A DNA stretch of 9,165 bases from CAYQMF01 sp964418595. Lineage in GTDB: Bacteria > Planctomycetota > UBA1135 > UBA2386. The DNA lies in assembly GCA_964418595.1 (NCBI GenBank), contig CAYQMF010000178.1, forward strand, positions 1 to 9,165, read 5' to 3'. The notes beneath the pieces were generated by a model, which was given only the letters and a program-made list of their open reading frames with translations, had not been told where the DNA came from and did no database searches. Shown here piece after piece: positions 1 through 6,613 of the stretch. The stretch's first letter is position 1. The number at the start of each line of letters is the position of its first letter. The position numbers and the translations under genes are program-made.

Positions 1-2
1 AA

Positions 3-116
3 GTACGGCCGCCGCCACGCCGCGATGGTCGCCGCCACACGCGGGAGACGCGCGCGGGCGCGGAGCGAGCCGGGTACATCCCGCAGGACCTGGACGATCT
101 CACCGCGGGGCTCTGA
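3..116 (+). CDS. Possible 3' end of an unknown gene (partial at window edge)
   Basis: One plus-strand frame is open from the window edge and stops with TGA at 114-116. Its last residues, GAERAGYIPQDLDDLTAGL, look like an ordinary soluble protein tail, while the part before them is Arg-rich and less convincing. It would converge on the AbiEii gene with a 31-base gap. In that gap an inverted repeat (116-121 with 133-138, AGCGGC/GCCGCT) could form a hairpin. No family is recognised. In DNA this GC-rich, 38 open codons can occur by chance, so this is a weak call. Confidence 0.25.
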   Translation, partial: VRPPPRRDGRRHTRETRAGAERAGYIPQDLDDLTAGL

Positions 117-147
117 GCGGCTCCGGCCCGCGGCCGCTGCAGCTCAG

Positions 148-1044
148 TCAGCGCCATCGCCACTCGGCGGGCAGCCACGTTGCATCGAGCCCTCCAGCAA
201 GGACCGGATCAAGGAACGCCTTTGCCGCCGACGTGATGTCGGAGAGCGTCGTCCAGCGGAGTTGGTCTTCACGCGCGATCGCTTCGTACGGGGTGCGCCA
301 TGCTTCGGGGGGCGCGGGTGTCGATTCGGGCAGGGGGTGCGTCTTGCGGAACGCGAAGGTCTGCTCGAGAGCGGCGCGCAGGCGCCTGGCGTCGAGTTCC
401 TGCGCCGACGCCAGGAGCGCGAGGTCTGGCAGATCCTTGACGCGCGAGTTCGGTCGCGCCCGCGGCATCGTGTACGCGTGCAACTTCTCGGCGATGTGCG
501 TCTCGATCGGGTAGAGCCTCAGCGTCGGCGGGGCGACTCCGGCGAACGCGAGCTCGTCCTTGGCGACCACGACGTCGGGCTCGCCGAGGATCGGATCACC
601 GAACCCCACGTCGACACCGAACGGCTGTCCATAGACCTTGCCCCCGAGCTTGCACTCGGCGCGAAAGCGAAGCCCGTCGTATTGCATCCCTTCGTTCTGG
701 ATCTGAGGGTGGTCGTCGTCCGGCCCTACCTCGAAGGTCATGAAGTCGCCGAGACTCTTGCGGCCGGCCTCCTGCAGCCGGGCGAGCACGTCGTCCGGGG
801 AGCCCACGACCCGGAGATCGACGTCCTTCGTAGTGCGCGCGCGTTCGAGGCGTAGCTCGAGGACGAGCCCGCCCTTCAGGGTGGCCGCGTCTCCGAGCAC
901 CGCGACGATGCGAGCCAGGAAGCGATCGAAGACGAGGATCTGGCGCCTGCGCCCAAGCTCGGCGCCCGTCTTGGCGGATGCGCGCAGTCGCTGCTCGAGC
1001 GCCTGCTTGAAGGCCTCGGGGGATGCGTAGGCGCGCGGGGTCAT
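148..1044 (-). CDS. abiEii: AbiEii-type nucleotidyltransferase toxin (type IV toxin-antitoxin)
   Basis: This encodes a 298-residue cytoplasmic protein of the AbiEii/AbiGii nucleotidyltransferase family, the toxin half of AbiE abortive-infection and toxin-antitoxin systems. Family members use a DNA polymerase beta-like nucleotidyltransferase fold. The diagnostic motifs are visible in order: KGGLVLELR at about residues 57-65, then TTKDVDLRV with the catalytic Asp-x-Asp at D74/D76. A third acidic strand, FGVDVGFGD, lies at about 142-150, and the C-terminal AEKLHAY...RVKDLPDLALL block at about 185-211 holds the conserved Lys/Asp residues. Length and motif spacing are normal and no key residue is missing, so it is probably active. 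The ATG at 1044-1042 overlaps the antitoxin stop (TCAT on the plus strand at 1041-1044), which implies translational coupling. Longer upstream extensions of this frame run through the antitoxin gene and are spurious. The family call is firm; the target and any phage specificity are unknown. Confidence 0.93.
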   Translation of the reverse strand: MTPRAYASPEAFKQALEQRLRASAKTGAELGRRRQILVFDRFLARIVAVLGDAATLKGGLVLELRLERARTTKDVDLRVVGSPDDVLARLQEAGRKSLGDFMTFEVGPDDDHPQIQNEGMQYDGLRFRAECKLGGKVYGQPFGVDVGFGDPILGEPDVVVAKDELAFAGVAPPTLRLYPIETHIAEKLHAYTMPRARPNSRVKDLPDLALLASAQELDARRLRAALEQTFAFRKTHPLPESTPAPPEAWRTPYEAIAREDQLRWTTLSDITSAAKAFLDPVLAGGLDATWLPAEWRWR

Positions 1045-1631
1045 TCTGCGAGGCCTCCGAATGGCTCGAGGGCTTCCTCGACGGCACCCATCTCGGCCTT
1101 CGTGACCAGGCCGCGTCGAAGCGCTTGCTTCGCGGACTGCCGCAGCAGCTCCGGGGAAAGGCCGTTCTTGGCGCAGTCGCTGAGCGTGCGGCTGGCGCTC
1201 GTCGCGGGCACCGGCCCGAACCATGCTCGCTCGTCGGGAGCGACTTCCGCGTGGTGGAGCACGACACCGGCCGGAACGCGAAACCGTCGACGCCTCCACG
1301 CGGCGGGGAGCGTGAGGTGGATCCGCGCCGGCAGCAGGTCGGAGAGGCCGAACAGCGACAGCGCCGTCTGGTGCGAGATCACCCCAGCCTGCTCCGACCA
1401 GAGCCAGGCGGTGACGAGCTCTTCGTGGTCCCCGACCGGGAAGTGCACGAGCCGGTAGATCCCCCGCTGGGTCCGGGTCACGCGGCCGGCGAGGATGTGC
1501 TTGCGGAGCAGGTGGGTGGAGTAGCCCGCCTCGGCGGCCTGTTTGGTCGTCACGTAGCCGGACTGACCGGCGGCGGTCTCGAACAGCCGGTCCCAGTTCG
1601 GTCCTCTGGTTTCGTGCGGCGTCACGCACAC
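1041..1631 (-). CDS. abiEi: AbiEi-type antitoxin, winged-helix transcriptional autorepressor
   Basis: This encodes a protein of 196 residues, or 194 from an internal GTG. It is the antitoxin and first gene of the AbiE operon. The N-terminal part, about residues 15-62, carries the usual AbiEi winged-helix pattern: GYVTTKQAAEAGYSTHLLRK, then a wing with RTQRGIYRL. The following domain contains SHQTALSLFGLSDLLPARIH, also typical of the family. Known relatives neutralise AbiEii without forming a stable complex and repress their own promoter through the N-terminal domain. Only GTG starts are available (1631-1629 and 1625-1623). No strong ribosome binding site precedes either: an AGGAA lies about 14 bases before the first, and the second would fit a leaderless mRNA from the promoter described separately. 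The stop overlaps the toxin ATG by four bases. The product call is firm and the start is uncertain by two codons. Confidence 0.9.
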   Translation of the reverse strand: MCVTPHETRGPNWDRLFETAAGQSGYVTTKQAAEAGYSTHLLRKHILAGRVTRTQRGIYRLVHFPVGDHEELVTAWLWSEQAGVISHQTALSLFGLSDLLPARIHLTLPAAWRRRRFRVPAGVVLHHAEVAPDERAWFGPVPATSASRTLSDCAKNGLSPELLRQSAKQALRRGLVTKAEMGAVEEALEPFGGLAE

Positions 1632-1660
1632 AACGTAACCAAGGGTTCCTTTTCGTGCAA
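1632..1660 (-). promoter_or_regulatory. Candidate abiE promoter overlapping the proximal operator
   Basis: Read on the minus strand, TTGCAC (1660-1655) and TACGTT (1637-1632) are separated by 17 bases and match sigma-70-type -35 and -10 hexamers at about half their positions. The spacer is almost entirely the first repeat element, so a bound AbiEi would occlude RNA polymerase. Transcription would begin near 1625, exactly where an in-frame GTG lies, implying a leaderless message. The hexamers are weak, so this rests mainly on position and on the repeat. Confidence 0.35.
1637..1658. promoter_or_regulatory. AbiEi operator candidate 1 (direct-repeat copy 1)
   Basis: This is a 22-base element matching the element at 1688-1709 at 19 of 22 positions. 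Its core is an imperfect palindrome, AACC-AAG-GGTT (1637-1647). It lies immediately upstream of the antitoxin start and within the predicted promoter spacer. AbiEi family antitoxins are known to bind paired inverted repeats in their own promoter, and the position fits that role. Confidence 0.6.
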
Positions 1661-1687
1661 CTCCGGCCGGAAGGATCCACGATTAGG

Positions 1688-1709
1688 AACCTTGGGTTCC
1701 TTTTTGTGC
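1688..1709. promoter_or_regulatory. AbiEi operator candidate 2 (direct-repeat copy 2)
   Basis: This is the second 22-base copy, in the same orientation as the first and offset by exactly 51 bases, close to five helical turns. Here the core is a perfect 7-base inverted repeat, AGGAACC-TTG-GGTTCCT (1685-1701), better than in copy 1. The two sites would therefore face roughly the same side of the DNA, which suits cooperative binding. The function is inferred; the repeats are directly visible. Confidence 0.6.
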
Positions 1710-1741
1710 GTTCCTTCCAAAGGCAGACGCAACGCCCGGGT

Positions 1742-2417
1742 GGTGACGGTAGTCGCTGGACCCGACACCGTTGCTCCAGGGACATCCGTCTGCTTTCTTG
1801 GCCCGCTCCCTCTCCCGCCGCTCATGGACCCCCACGTCCCCCTCTGGACCAAGAGCAACTTCTCCTTCCTGGAGGGGGCGAGCCATCCCGAGGAGCTGAT
1901 CGAGCGCGCGCACGAACTCGGGCTCACCGCGCTGGCGCTCACCGACCGCGACGGCGTGCACGGCGTGCCGCGCGCGCACGTGCGGGCGGAGGAGCTGGGC
2001 GTGAAGCTGATCGTCGGCGCGCAGGTGACGCTGCGGGAAGACGAAGGGGAAGAAGGCGCGCGCGTGCTGCTCCTCGCGCAGGACCGCGCCGGCTACGGCA
2101 ACCTCTGCCAGCTCCTGAGCAAGGGGCGGCTGCGGTGCGCGAAGGGCACGAGCGCGGTGACGCGCGGCGAGGTCGCCGAACACGCCGACGGCCTGCTCGC
2201 GCTGTGGGGCGCGCACACGGCGATGCACCCGGCCGACGCGACGCTCCTCCTCCACCTGCGCGAGGCGTTCGGCGATCGGCTCTACGCGCTGGTCGCCCGC
2301 CACCTGCGCGCCGACGACCTCGCCCGCGAAGCCTGGGTGCGCCGCGAGGCCGACCGCGCGGGGGTCCCCATCGTCGCCACCACCGAGGTCCTCTACCACA
2401 CCGCCGACCGCCGCTGC
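1742..2417 (+). repeat. Left copy of a large direct repeat (dnaE2 upstream region and 5' coding part)
   Basis: This segment matches 8509-9165 in the same orientation. It starts about 82 bases before the ATG with GGTGACGGTAGTCGC in both copies. It includes a perfect 158-base match (1830-1987 with 8593-8750) and then continues with scattered substitutions and one 15-base, five-codon indel. The right copy runs off the window, so the true repeat length is unknown; the left copy stays DnaE2-like to about 2582. The reading frame is not conserved between copies upstream of the ATG, so that part is non-coding and probably carries the promoter. Confidence 0.9.
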
Positions 2418-2582
2418 CTGCAGGAAGTGCTCACCGCGATCCGCATCGGCAAACCGCTGCACCAAGCCGGCACCGCGCTCGCCCCCAACGCCGAGCATGC
2501 GCTGCTGCCGCCGCGCGCGTTGCGCACCCGCTTCGAGGACGACGTCGCCTCGGTCGCGCGCTCGCGCGAGGTTGCCGCGCGC
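1824..2582 (+). pseudogene. dnaE2: 3'-truncated error-prone DNA polymerase III alpha subunit (DnaE2/ImuC type)
   Basis: About 253 codons of a DnaE2-type C-family polymerase start at the ATG at 1824. DnaE2 with ImuA' and ImuB normally performs SOS-linked translesion synthesis and has about 1,000 or more residues. Here only the N-terminal PHP region is left. The family signature SNFSFLEGASHPEEL is followed by ALALTDRDGVHGV, RAHVRAEELGVKLIVGA, and the later ALLPPRALRTRFED and SREVAAR segments. After that the similarity stops and no palm, finger or thumb sequence follows. The same frame stays open to 3749 by chance, overlapping the next gene in a different frame. Compared with the right-hand copy it has an extra acidic stretch near REDEGEEG. 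No ribosome binding site precedes the ATG in either copy. A truncated relic is the best reading; an independent short PHP protein is less likely. Confidence 0.85.
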
Positions 2583-2748
2583 GGCACCGAGCTTGCTCGG
2601 CCGATCCCAGGTGCCTTCCTGGCGTCGGCCGTCGACCGCCGTTGCTCCCGCGGCGCAATCTCCCAGGCGCCCGTGGTCGGCCTCGGTCCGGCATGGACGG
2701 TATGCTGTCGGTCACCCGATCCAAACGACGACGAGCACGGTGAGGCCC
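2583..2748 (+). other. Junction after the dnaE2 fragment, with candidate promoter
   Basis: DnaE2 similarity ends near 2582 and the next gene starts at 2749. No gene is seen in this stretch. TATGCT at 2701-2706, within GGACGGTATGCTG, is a plausible -10 element lying 42 bases before the ATG. No convincing -35 lies at 16-18 bases upstream. A similar GGGGACTATGCG occurs upstream of the Kelch gene, which gives the box slight extra support. Confidence 0.3.
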
Positions 2749-3749
2749 ATGCGCACGGTAGGAACTCTCGCGGTACTGATCCTCGGACACTCCATCGTCG
2801 CGCAGGTCACGGGCGAGGTCGTCACGCTGACGCCGCTCCGCGTGTCCAACAGTTCGCTGTTCGACAGCCTGCCGGCCAACACCGTGCTCGTCGCACCCGG
2901 CAGCGGGAGCGGGCGGTCGATCTCGGTCAGCGGAGGGAACTGGCCCTACTGCTACCACCTCGTCGACGCCGGCGCGCAACCGAAGTCCGATCCCGCTGGC
3001 CTCGCCCTGTCGTTCTCGAGCTCGGTGTGGGCGACCGGCCTGTGTCCGACTCCGTGGATGACCGCAGGTCGCCACAGCGTGCTGATGAGGTTCGCCGCGC
3101 CTTCCCGCATCGCGGGCACCCTGGTCATCGACACCAACGCCATCCGAGTCGGCCTGGCGTCGTACGCGGTCGATGTCGGCAACGACGGCACGGTCGAGTT
3201 GCAGTCCGGATCCACCGGGACGCCCGGCCACCTCGAGCTGCCGGTCGTCGTCGATCCGAACGCCCCGGTGCTGGTGCGCGTGGAGGAGGAGGTCAGCGCG
3301 AGTTTCCCCAGCGGCGACGCCGCCAGCGCGGTCGTGACGGTCCACTTCGGCGAGGGCGCCCGGCTGGCGTCGTACGGATCGGCCTGCGGCGCGTCCGGGA
3401 CCTGGGGCCCACCTCGTTTCCAGGGCTACAAGGTCTCGACCGCGACTGGCAACGAGTTCCGCTTCTACGGCGAGGATCGGATCGTCACCGCACCGCCCGC
3501 CGTGCACTTCTACGTGATCGGCACCCAGCGCTGGAACGTGCCCATCCTGCCGACGCGCTGCCCGCTGCTGACCAGCCTAGACATCATCGTGCCGGTCACC
3601 CGCGACGCGTCGTACTTCACCCGCCTCATCGTGCCCGTCCCATCCGGGATCGGCGCGGCACCTTCTACGCCCAATACCTGGTCGGCCACGCCGGTCCGTT
3701 CTCGGACAACTGGTGGACGAGCGTCGGTCTGATCGGGGTGCTTCCCTGA
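2749..3749 (+). CDS. Secreted beta-rich protein with Cys-pair C-terminal domain; one apparent frameshift
   Basis: This is an unrecognised extracytoplasmic protein. The ATG at 2749 (GTGAGG just upstream) opens a signal peptide, MRTVGTLAVLILGHSIVAQ, with probable cleavage near residue 18. Residues about 20-205 are rich in short polar and hydrophobic beta-like runs. From about 206 a C-terminal domain begins with SYGSAC (C213) and continues to PTRCPLLTSLD (C271). It matches the end of the Kelch protein (C626 and C682) in Cys spacing, in the CxLxTSxD motif and in the final aromatic block. The literal frame stops at 3732 with a Pro/Thr/Arg-rich tail. One extra base near 3652-3660 instead gives GTFYAQYLVGHAG...WWTSVGLIGVLP and a stop at 3747-3749, about 333 residues, which fits the family far better. 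Whether the frameshift is real or an assembly error cannot be told here. An enzymatic role is not evident. Confidence 0.72.
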
Positions 3750-3838
3750 TCGATCAGCGCCCGGGGCGAGCCTCGAGCCCCTGGGCAAGGCGCCGCTACG
3801 GGGGGCAGTCCGACGGCAACTTCCGCCTGGAGCGGAAG
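3746..3838 (+). terminator. Cluster of inverted repeats after the secreted-protein gene (candidate terminator)
   Basis: Three structures follow one another. The first is a 12-base perfect palindrome, CTGATCGATCAG (3746-3757), over the restored stop codon. The second is a GC-rich stem of eight pairs with one bulged base (3759-3766 with 3778-3786). The third is a perfect 7-base stem, CTTCCGC/GCGGAAG, with a 5-base loop (3820-3838). No T-run follows, so Rho-independent termination would be atypical. The middle hairpin is the best candidate. Confidence 0.4.
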
Positions 3839-3992
3839 GGACTGAGAGGGTGAGAAACAGTCGGCGGTCGCTTTCGCGCGGGATGGTTGCCGCGTGGATG
3901 CGGGCACGGGCGCACGACACTGTTTGGCGATGGCGCACACGTCTGCGGCGGAGCAGTTTCGGCCCAGGAGTAGCGGTGGCGCTCGGAGGCGG
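3839..3992 (+). other. Gap without a recognisable gene
   Basis: Between the hairpin cluster and the next fragment I see no protein-like reading frame on either strand. Open frames are Arg-rich and resemble nothing familiar. It may hold the eroded 5' part of the fragment that follows. Confidence 0.4.
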
Positions 3993-4360
3993 ATGAAGAC
4001 GGAGTCGCTCCTCGACGCCGCCAAGGCGTCGGTGCGCAACGGGCTCAACATCAACGACGATTTCCTGCTCACGCCATCTTCGCCAACGAGGAGAAGCTGC
4101 TCCCCAAGAACAACTACTGCGACCACCTCTCGGCCAAGCAGCTCACGCGCTGGAAGTACCGCATCCTCGCCAACTTCTACGGCACGTCGTTCGCGCGCCG
4201 GCCGTGGCGCGTGGCGCAGATCGGCTGGAACGCGCTGCGCGGCAAGGAGACCCGCAAGCTCGAGACGTGCCTGGTCGACGTGCGCCGCAAGGCCGGCATC
4301 GCGATCAAGAACAAGGTGCGAGGCATGTTCGGGAGGAAGAAGGCGCCGGCGACGGTGTGA
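3993..4360 (+). pseudogene. Frameshifted C-terminal gene fragment, possibly radical-SAM-like tail
   Basis: Two adjoining frames form one protein-like tail. From the ATG at 3993 comes MKTESLLDAAKASVRNGLN and then INDDFLLT. One base appears to be missing near 4071-4074, and the protein resumes as AIFANEEKLLPKNNYCDHLS, AKQLTRWKYRILANFYGTSF, ARRPWRVAQIGWNALRGKET and on to GRKKAPATV, with TGA at 4358-4360. The Lys-rich tail and the RWKYRILANFY...RPWR pattern recall the helical C-termini of B12-binding radical SAM proteins, but no CxxxCxxC motif or catalytic domain is present and this assignment is a guess. At about 122 codons it is probably a remnant of a longer gene whose front end is lost. It converges on the Kelch gene with only 15 bases between stop codons. 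Confidence 0.5.
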
Positions 4361-4368
4361 GATCAGGA

Positions 4369-4386
4369 GCCTGCGTCAGCGCAGGC
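4369..4386. terminator. Perfect hairpin between convergent genes (weak bidirectional terminator candidate)
   Basis: GCCTGCG-TCAG-CGCAGGC forms a 7-pair stem with a 4-base loop, right where the plus-strand fragment and the minus-strand Kelch gene converge. The Kelch stop codon (4376-4378) lies in the loop. There is no T-tract on either strand, so intrinsic termination is uncertain. Confidence 0.35.
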
Positions 4387-6613
4387 CGAGAACGAGGGCG
4401 AGCGCCTCCGTGGTTCCCCACGGCAAGCCGTATCTCAGGACTGCATTCTGCAGGTACAAGGTCTGCCCCACGAGGCGCGGCTGCAGCGGCAGCGGCACCT
4501 GCACGGCCAGGCGGTTGAAGCCCTGGTACCGCAGCGGGATCGTGACGTCGATGCTCGTGTAGAGGCTGCATCCGAGCCAGCCGATCGCTCCGAGGTCGAA
4601 CGGCAGCGGAACCGAGCCCCAGGCCGTACGCGACCCTCCGATGAGCGCGACGCCGAGGTCGGCAGACAAGATCTCGGCGACGAAAGTGCCGCCGAGCCAC
4701 GGCTGGGCTTCGACGCGCATGGCGGGGACCCGTGCGCAGCCGGCACCGAAGGCGACCGCCGATGCGGGCTGCGTCGTGCCGTAGGTCCAGGTGTCGACGT
4801 AGCCTTCTGCCGGGGCGAGGGCCTCGCCGCCGAACAGCAGGACTTGCGAACCGCGTCCGAAGGCGAGGGCGTGCGATCGCCGCGCTCCTGGCGACGACGG
4901 GGTCGTGCGCTGCACCCAGCCGTTGCCGTCGTACTCCCACACGTCGCCGAAGAGTTGACTCTGGTTGCTGCCACCCGACAGCACGACGCGGGCGCGGTAG
5001 AGGTCGTAGGTCATCGCGTGACCGCTGCGCGCTTGTGGTGCCAGCGACGTCGTCACCTGGCGCCACCCACCGTCGTAGAAACCGTACTCCCAGGTGTCGC
5101 CCAGCTCGCCGGTTGCATTGCGACCGCCGAACAGGACGACGCGGCCGCGCGCAAAGTCGGCTGCGAGCGCGTGCTCCGCGCGCGCCGGCGGCCGGAGCGT
5201 CGACGCGAGGCTCGTCCAACGGCCCGTGTAGGAGTCGTAGATCCAGGCATCGTCCAGGTAGGCGCCGGTCTGGTCGACGCCACCGAAGATCACCGCATGC
5301 TGCACGGAGCCCCCGCACATCGCGTGCAGGCGGCGACCGGGCGGCCCGGCGCTGCCCTGGCGCCACTGACCGAGTTCGTACACCCACGTCTCGGCCGAGA
5401 CCGTGGTTCCGTCCCAGCCCCCGAACAGCACCGCGGACTCGTTGCAGCCGGTCATGGCGGCTTCGCGGCGCGCCGACGGGCCGACGGCGCTGCTCCGGAG
5501 CCAGCGCCCGTTCCACTCCCAGGTGTCTGCCAGCAGATCCGTGGCGGAGCTGCCGCCCCCGAACAGCACGGCGTTGCCGGTCCGCCAACCCACCGCGAGA
5601 GCAGCGCCGCTGCGCGCCCGCGGCGTGCCGGCGCTCCACTCCATCCAACTCCCGCCGTCCCAACGCCACAGGTCGGACGCGAGATGCGGCTCGCCGCCGA
5701 ACATCCACGCCGCCTGCCAGCGGACGTCATAGACGAAAACGCCGTTCTCCCGGGCGCTGGGCGCGACGCCCGCGGTCCGTTGCGACCACGTCGCGCCATC
5801 CCACTCCCACAGATCGTTCAACAACACGGGGCGGGAATTGCGGATCCGGAGGCCGCCGAACAGCATCGCGACGCCGCGCCGCGCATCGAACGCCAGGGAC
5901 GCGTTGCGTCGGTCGCCTGGTGCGGCGGCCGCCGAAACCAGCTGCCAGGACCCGAGGTCCCAGGTCCACAAGTCGCTCGGATACCCCGCGGCTGACTCGC
6001 CGCCGTAGAGCAGCGGGCGGCCGCGCCGTTCGTCGAACGTCATGCGATGGCCGTCGCGCGCGCTGGGCGCCTGCGTGGGCGTCTGCTGCAGCCAGTCTCT
6101 GCCGCTGAACCACCAGGTGTCGCCAAGGCGGACCCCCGCTGCGTCCAGGCCGCCGAACAGCACGAACGTGTTGCCACCTGCGAAGGCCAGCGCGCCTCCG
6201 CTGCGCGCGGGTGGCGAGACCGTCGTGGCGACCGGCGTCCAGGCCGCGCCGTCCCAGATCCACGTCTCTGCGTTGACGCCGCCAGCGCCCCGGCCGCCGA
6301 ACAGCACCGCCTCCGAGCGGAACGGATTCTGCGCCATCATGTGACCTGCGCGCGGGCTCGGCCGCACGAGCGGGGTGTGCAGGTGCCAGGCCGCACCGTC
6401 CCACTGCCACGTCTCGTCGGAGTAGGAGCCACTGAAGCGGTTCCACCCGCCGAACATGGTCGTGTGCCCCGCGGTCGGATCGTACACCGCCGCCGCCAGA
6501 TCGCGACCATGCGGGGCGCTGCGGTCCTTGGTCCAGGTGACCTGCGCGACCACTGGAGGCGCGGCCGAGAGGGCGGCGAGCCACGCCAGGCCGACGATCG
6601 CACTCGAGTCCAT
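4376..6613 (-). CDS. Secreted Kelch-type beta-propeller protein, 12 repeats, with Cys-pair C-terminal domain
   Basis: A 745-residue exported protein is read from the ATG at 6613-6611. The signal peptide is MDSSAIVGLAWLAALSAAPP followed by VVAQ, with cleavage near residues 22-24. Twelve Kelch-like repeats of about 46-53 residues follow. Each has a hydrophobic run ending in FGG or a variant (near residues 54, 105, 153, 203, 252, 305, 351, 397, 443, 495, 546 and 594) and then a DTW-W or DLW-W motif. Twelve blades suit two six-bladed propellers, likely a binding or adhesion surface. Residues about 618-745 form a separate domain: AFGAGC (C626), GWLGCSLYTSID (C682) and a final QTLYLQNAVL strand, shared with the secreted protein at 2749. 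The frame continues upstream to an ATG at 6754, which would add 47 Arg-rich residues. GGAGG abuts the 6613 ATG with no spacer, so the start is unsettled. The ligand is unknown. Confidence 0.85.
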   Translation of the reverse strand: MDSSAIVGLAWLAALSAAPPVVAQVTWTKDRSAPHGRDLAAAVYDPTAGHTTMFGGWNRFSGSYSDETWQWDGAAWHLHTPLVRPSPRAGHMMAQNPFRSEAVLFGGRGAGGVNAETWIWDGAAWTPVATTVSPPARSGGALAFAGGNTFVLFGGLDAAGVRLGDTWWFSGRDWLQQTPTQAPSARDGHRMTFDERRGRPLLYGGESAAGYPSDLWTWDLGSWQLVSAAAAPGDRRNASLAFDARRGVAMLFGGLRIRNSRPVLLNDLWEWDGATWSQRTAGVAPSARENGVFVYDVRWQAAWMFGGEPHLASDLWRWDGGSWMEWSAGTPRARSGAALAVGWRTGNAVLFGGGSSATDLLADTWEWNGRWLRSSAVGPSARREAAMTGCNESAVLFGGWDGTTVSAETWVYELGQWRQGSAGPPGRRLHAMCGGSVQHAVIFGGVDQTGAYLDDAWIYDSYTGRWTSLASTLRPPARAEHALAADFARGRVVLFGGRNATGELGDTWEYGFYDGGWRQVTTSLAPQARSGHAMTYDLYRARVVLSGGSNQSQLFGDVWEYDGNGWVQRTTPSSPGARRSHALAFGRGSQVLLFGGEALAPAEGYVDTWTYGTTQPASAVAFGAGCARVPAMRVEAQPWLGGTFVAEILSADLGVALIGGSRTAWGSVPLPFDLGAIGWLGCSLYTSIDVTIPLRYQGFNRLAVQVPLPLQPRLVGQTLYLQNAVLRYGLPWGTTEALALVLGLR

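Noticed and set aside
148..1785. A long minus-strand extension of the AbiEii frame to 545 codons
   Set aside because: The extra part overlaps the AbiEi gene in another frame, is Arg/Pro-rich and has no family features. The ATG at 1044 with the 4-base overlap explains the start.
1742..1823. Search for a LexA-type operator in the conserved DNA upstream of both dnaE2 copies
   Set aside because: Conserved blocks exist (GGTGACGGTAGTCGC, CCGTCTGCTTTC), but none is a recognisable palindrome of a known LexA box, so no operator is called.
1683..2498. Long antisense frames opposite both dnaE2 copies (also 8368-9147)
   Set aside because: They are mirror frames produced by GC-rich codon use. Their similarity to each other follows from the underlying duplication and they show no independent motif.
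1023..3749. A 908-codon plus-strand open frame
   Set aside because: It runs antisense through the AbiE operon, then through the dnaE2 fragment in its true frame, then out of frame through the secreted protein. Only 1824-2582 and the last 31 codons are protein-like; the length is a product of high GC.
4732..6108. Long plus-strand frames opposite the Kelch gene
   Set aside because: The translations are dominated by Arg and Pro with no domain, and they lie antisense to a clearly coding repeat protein.
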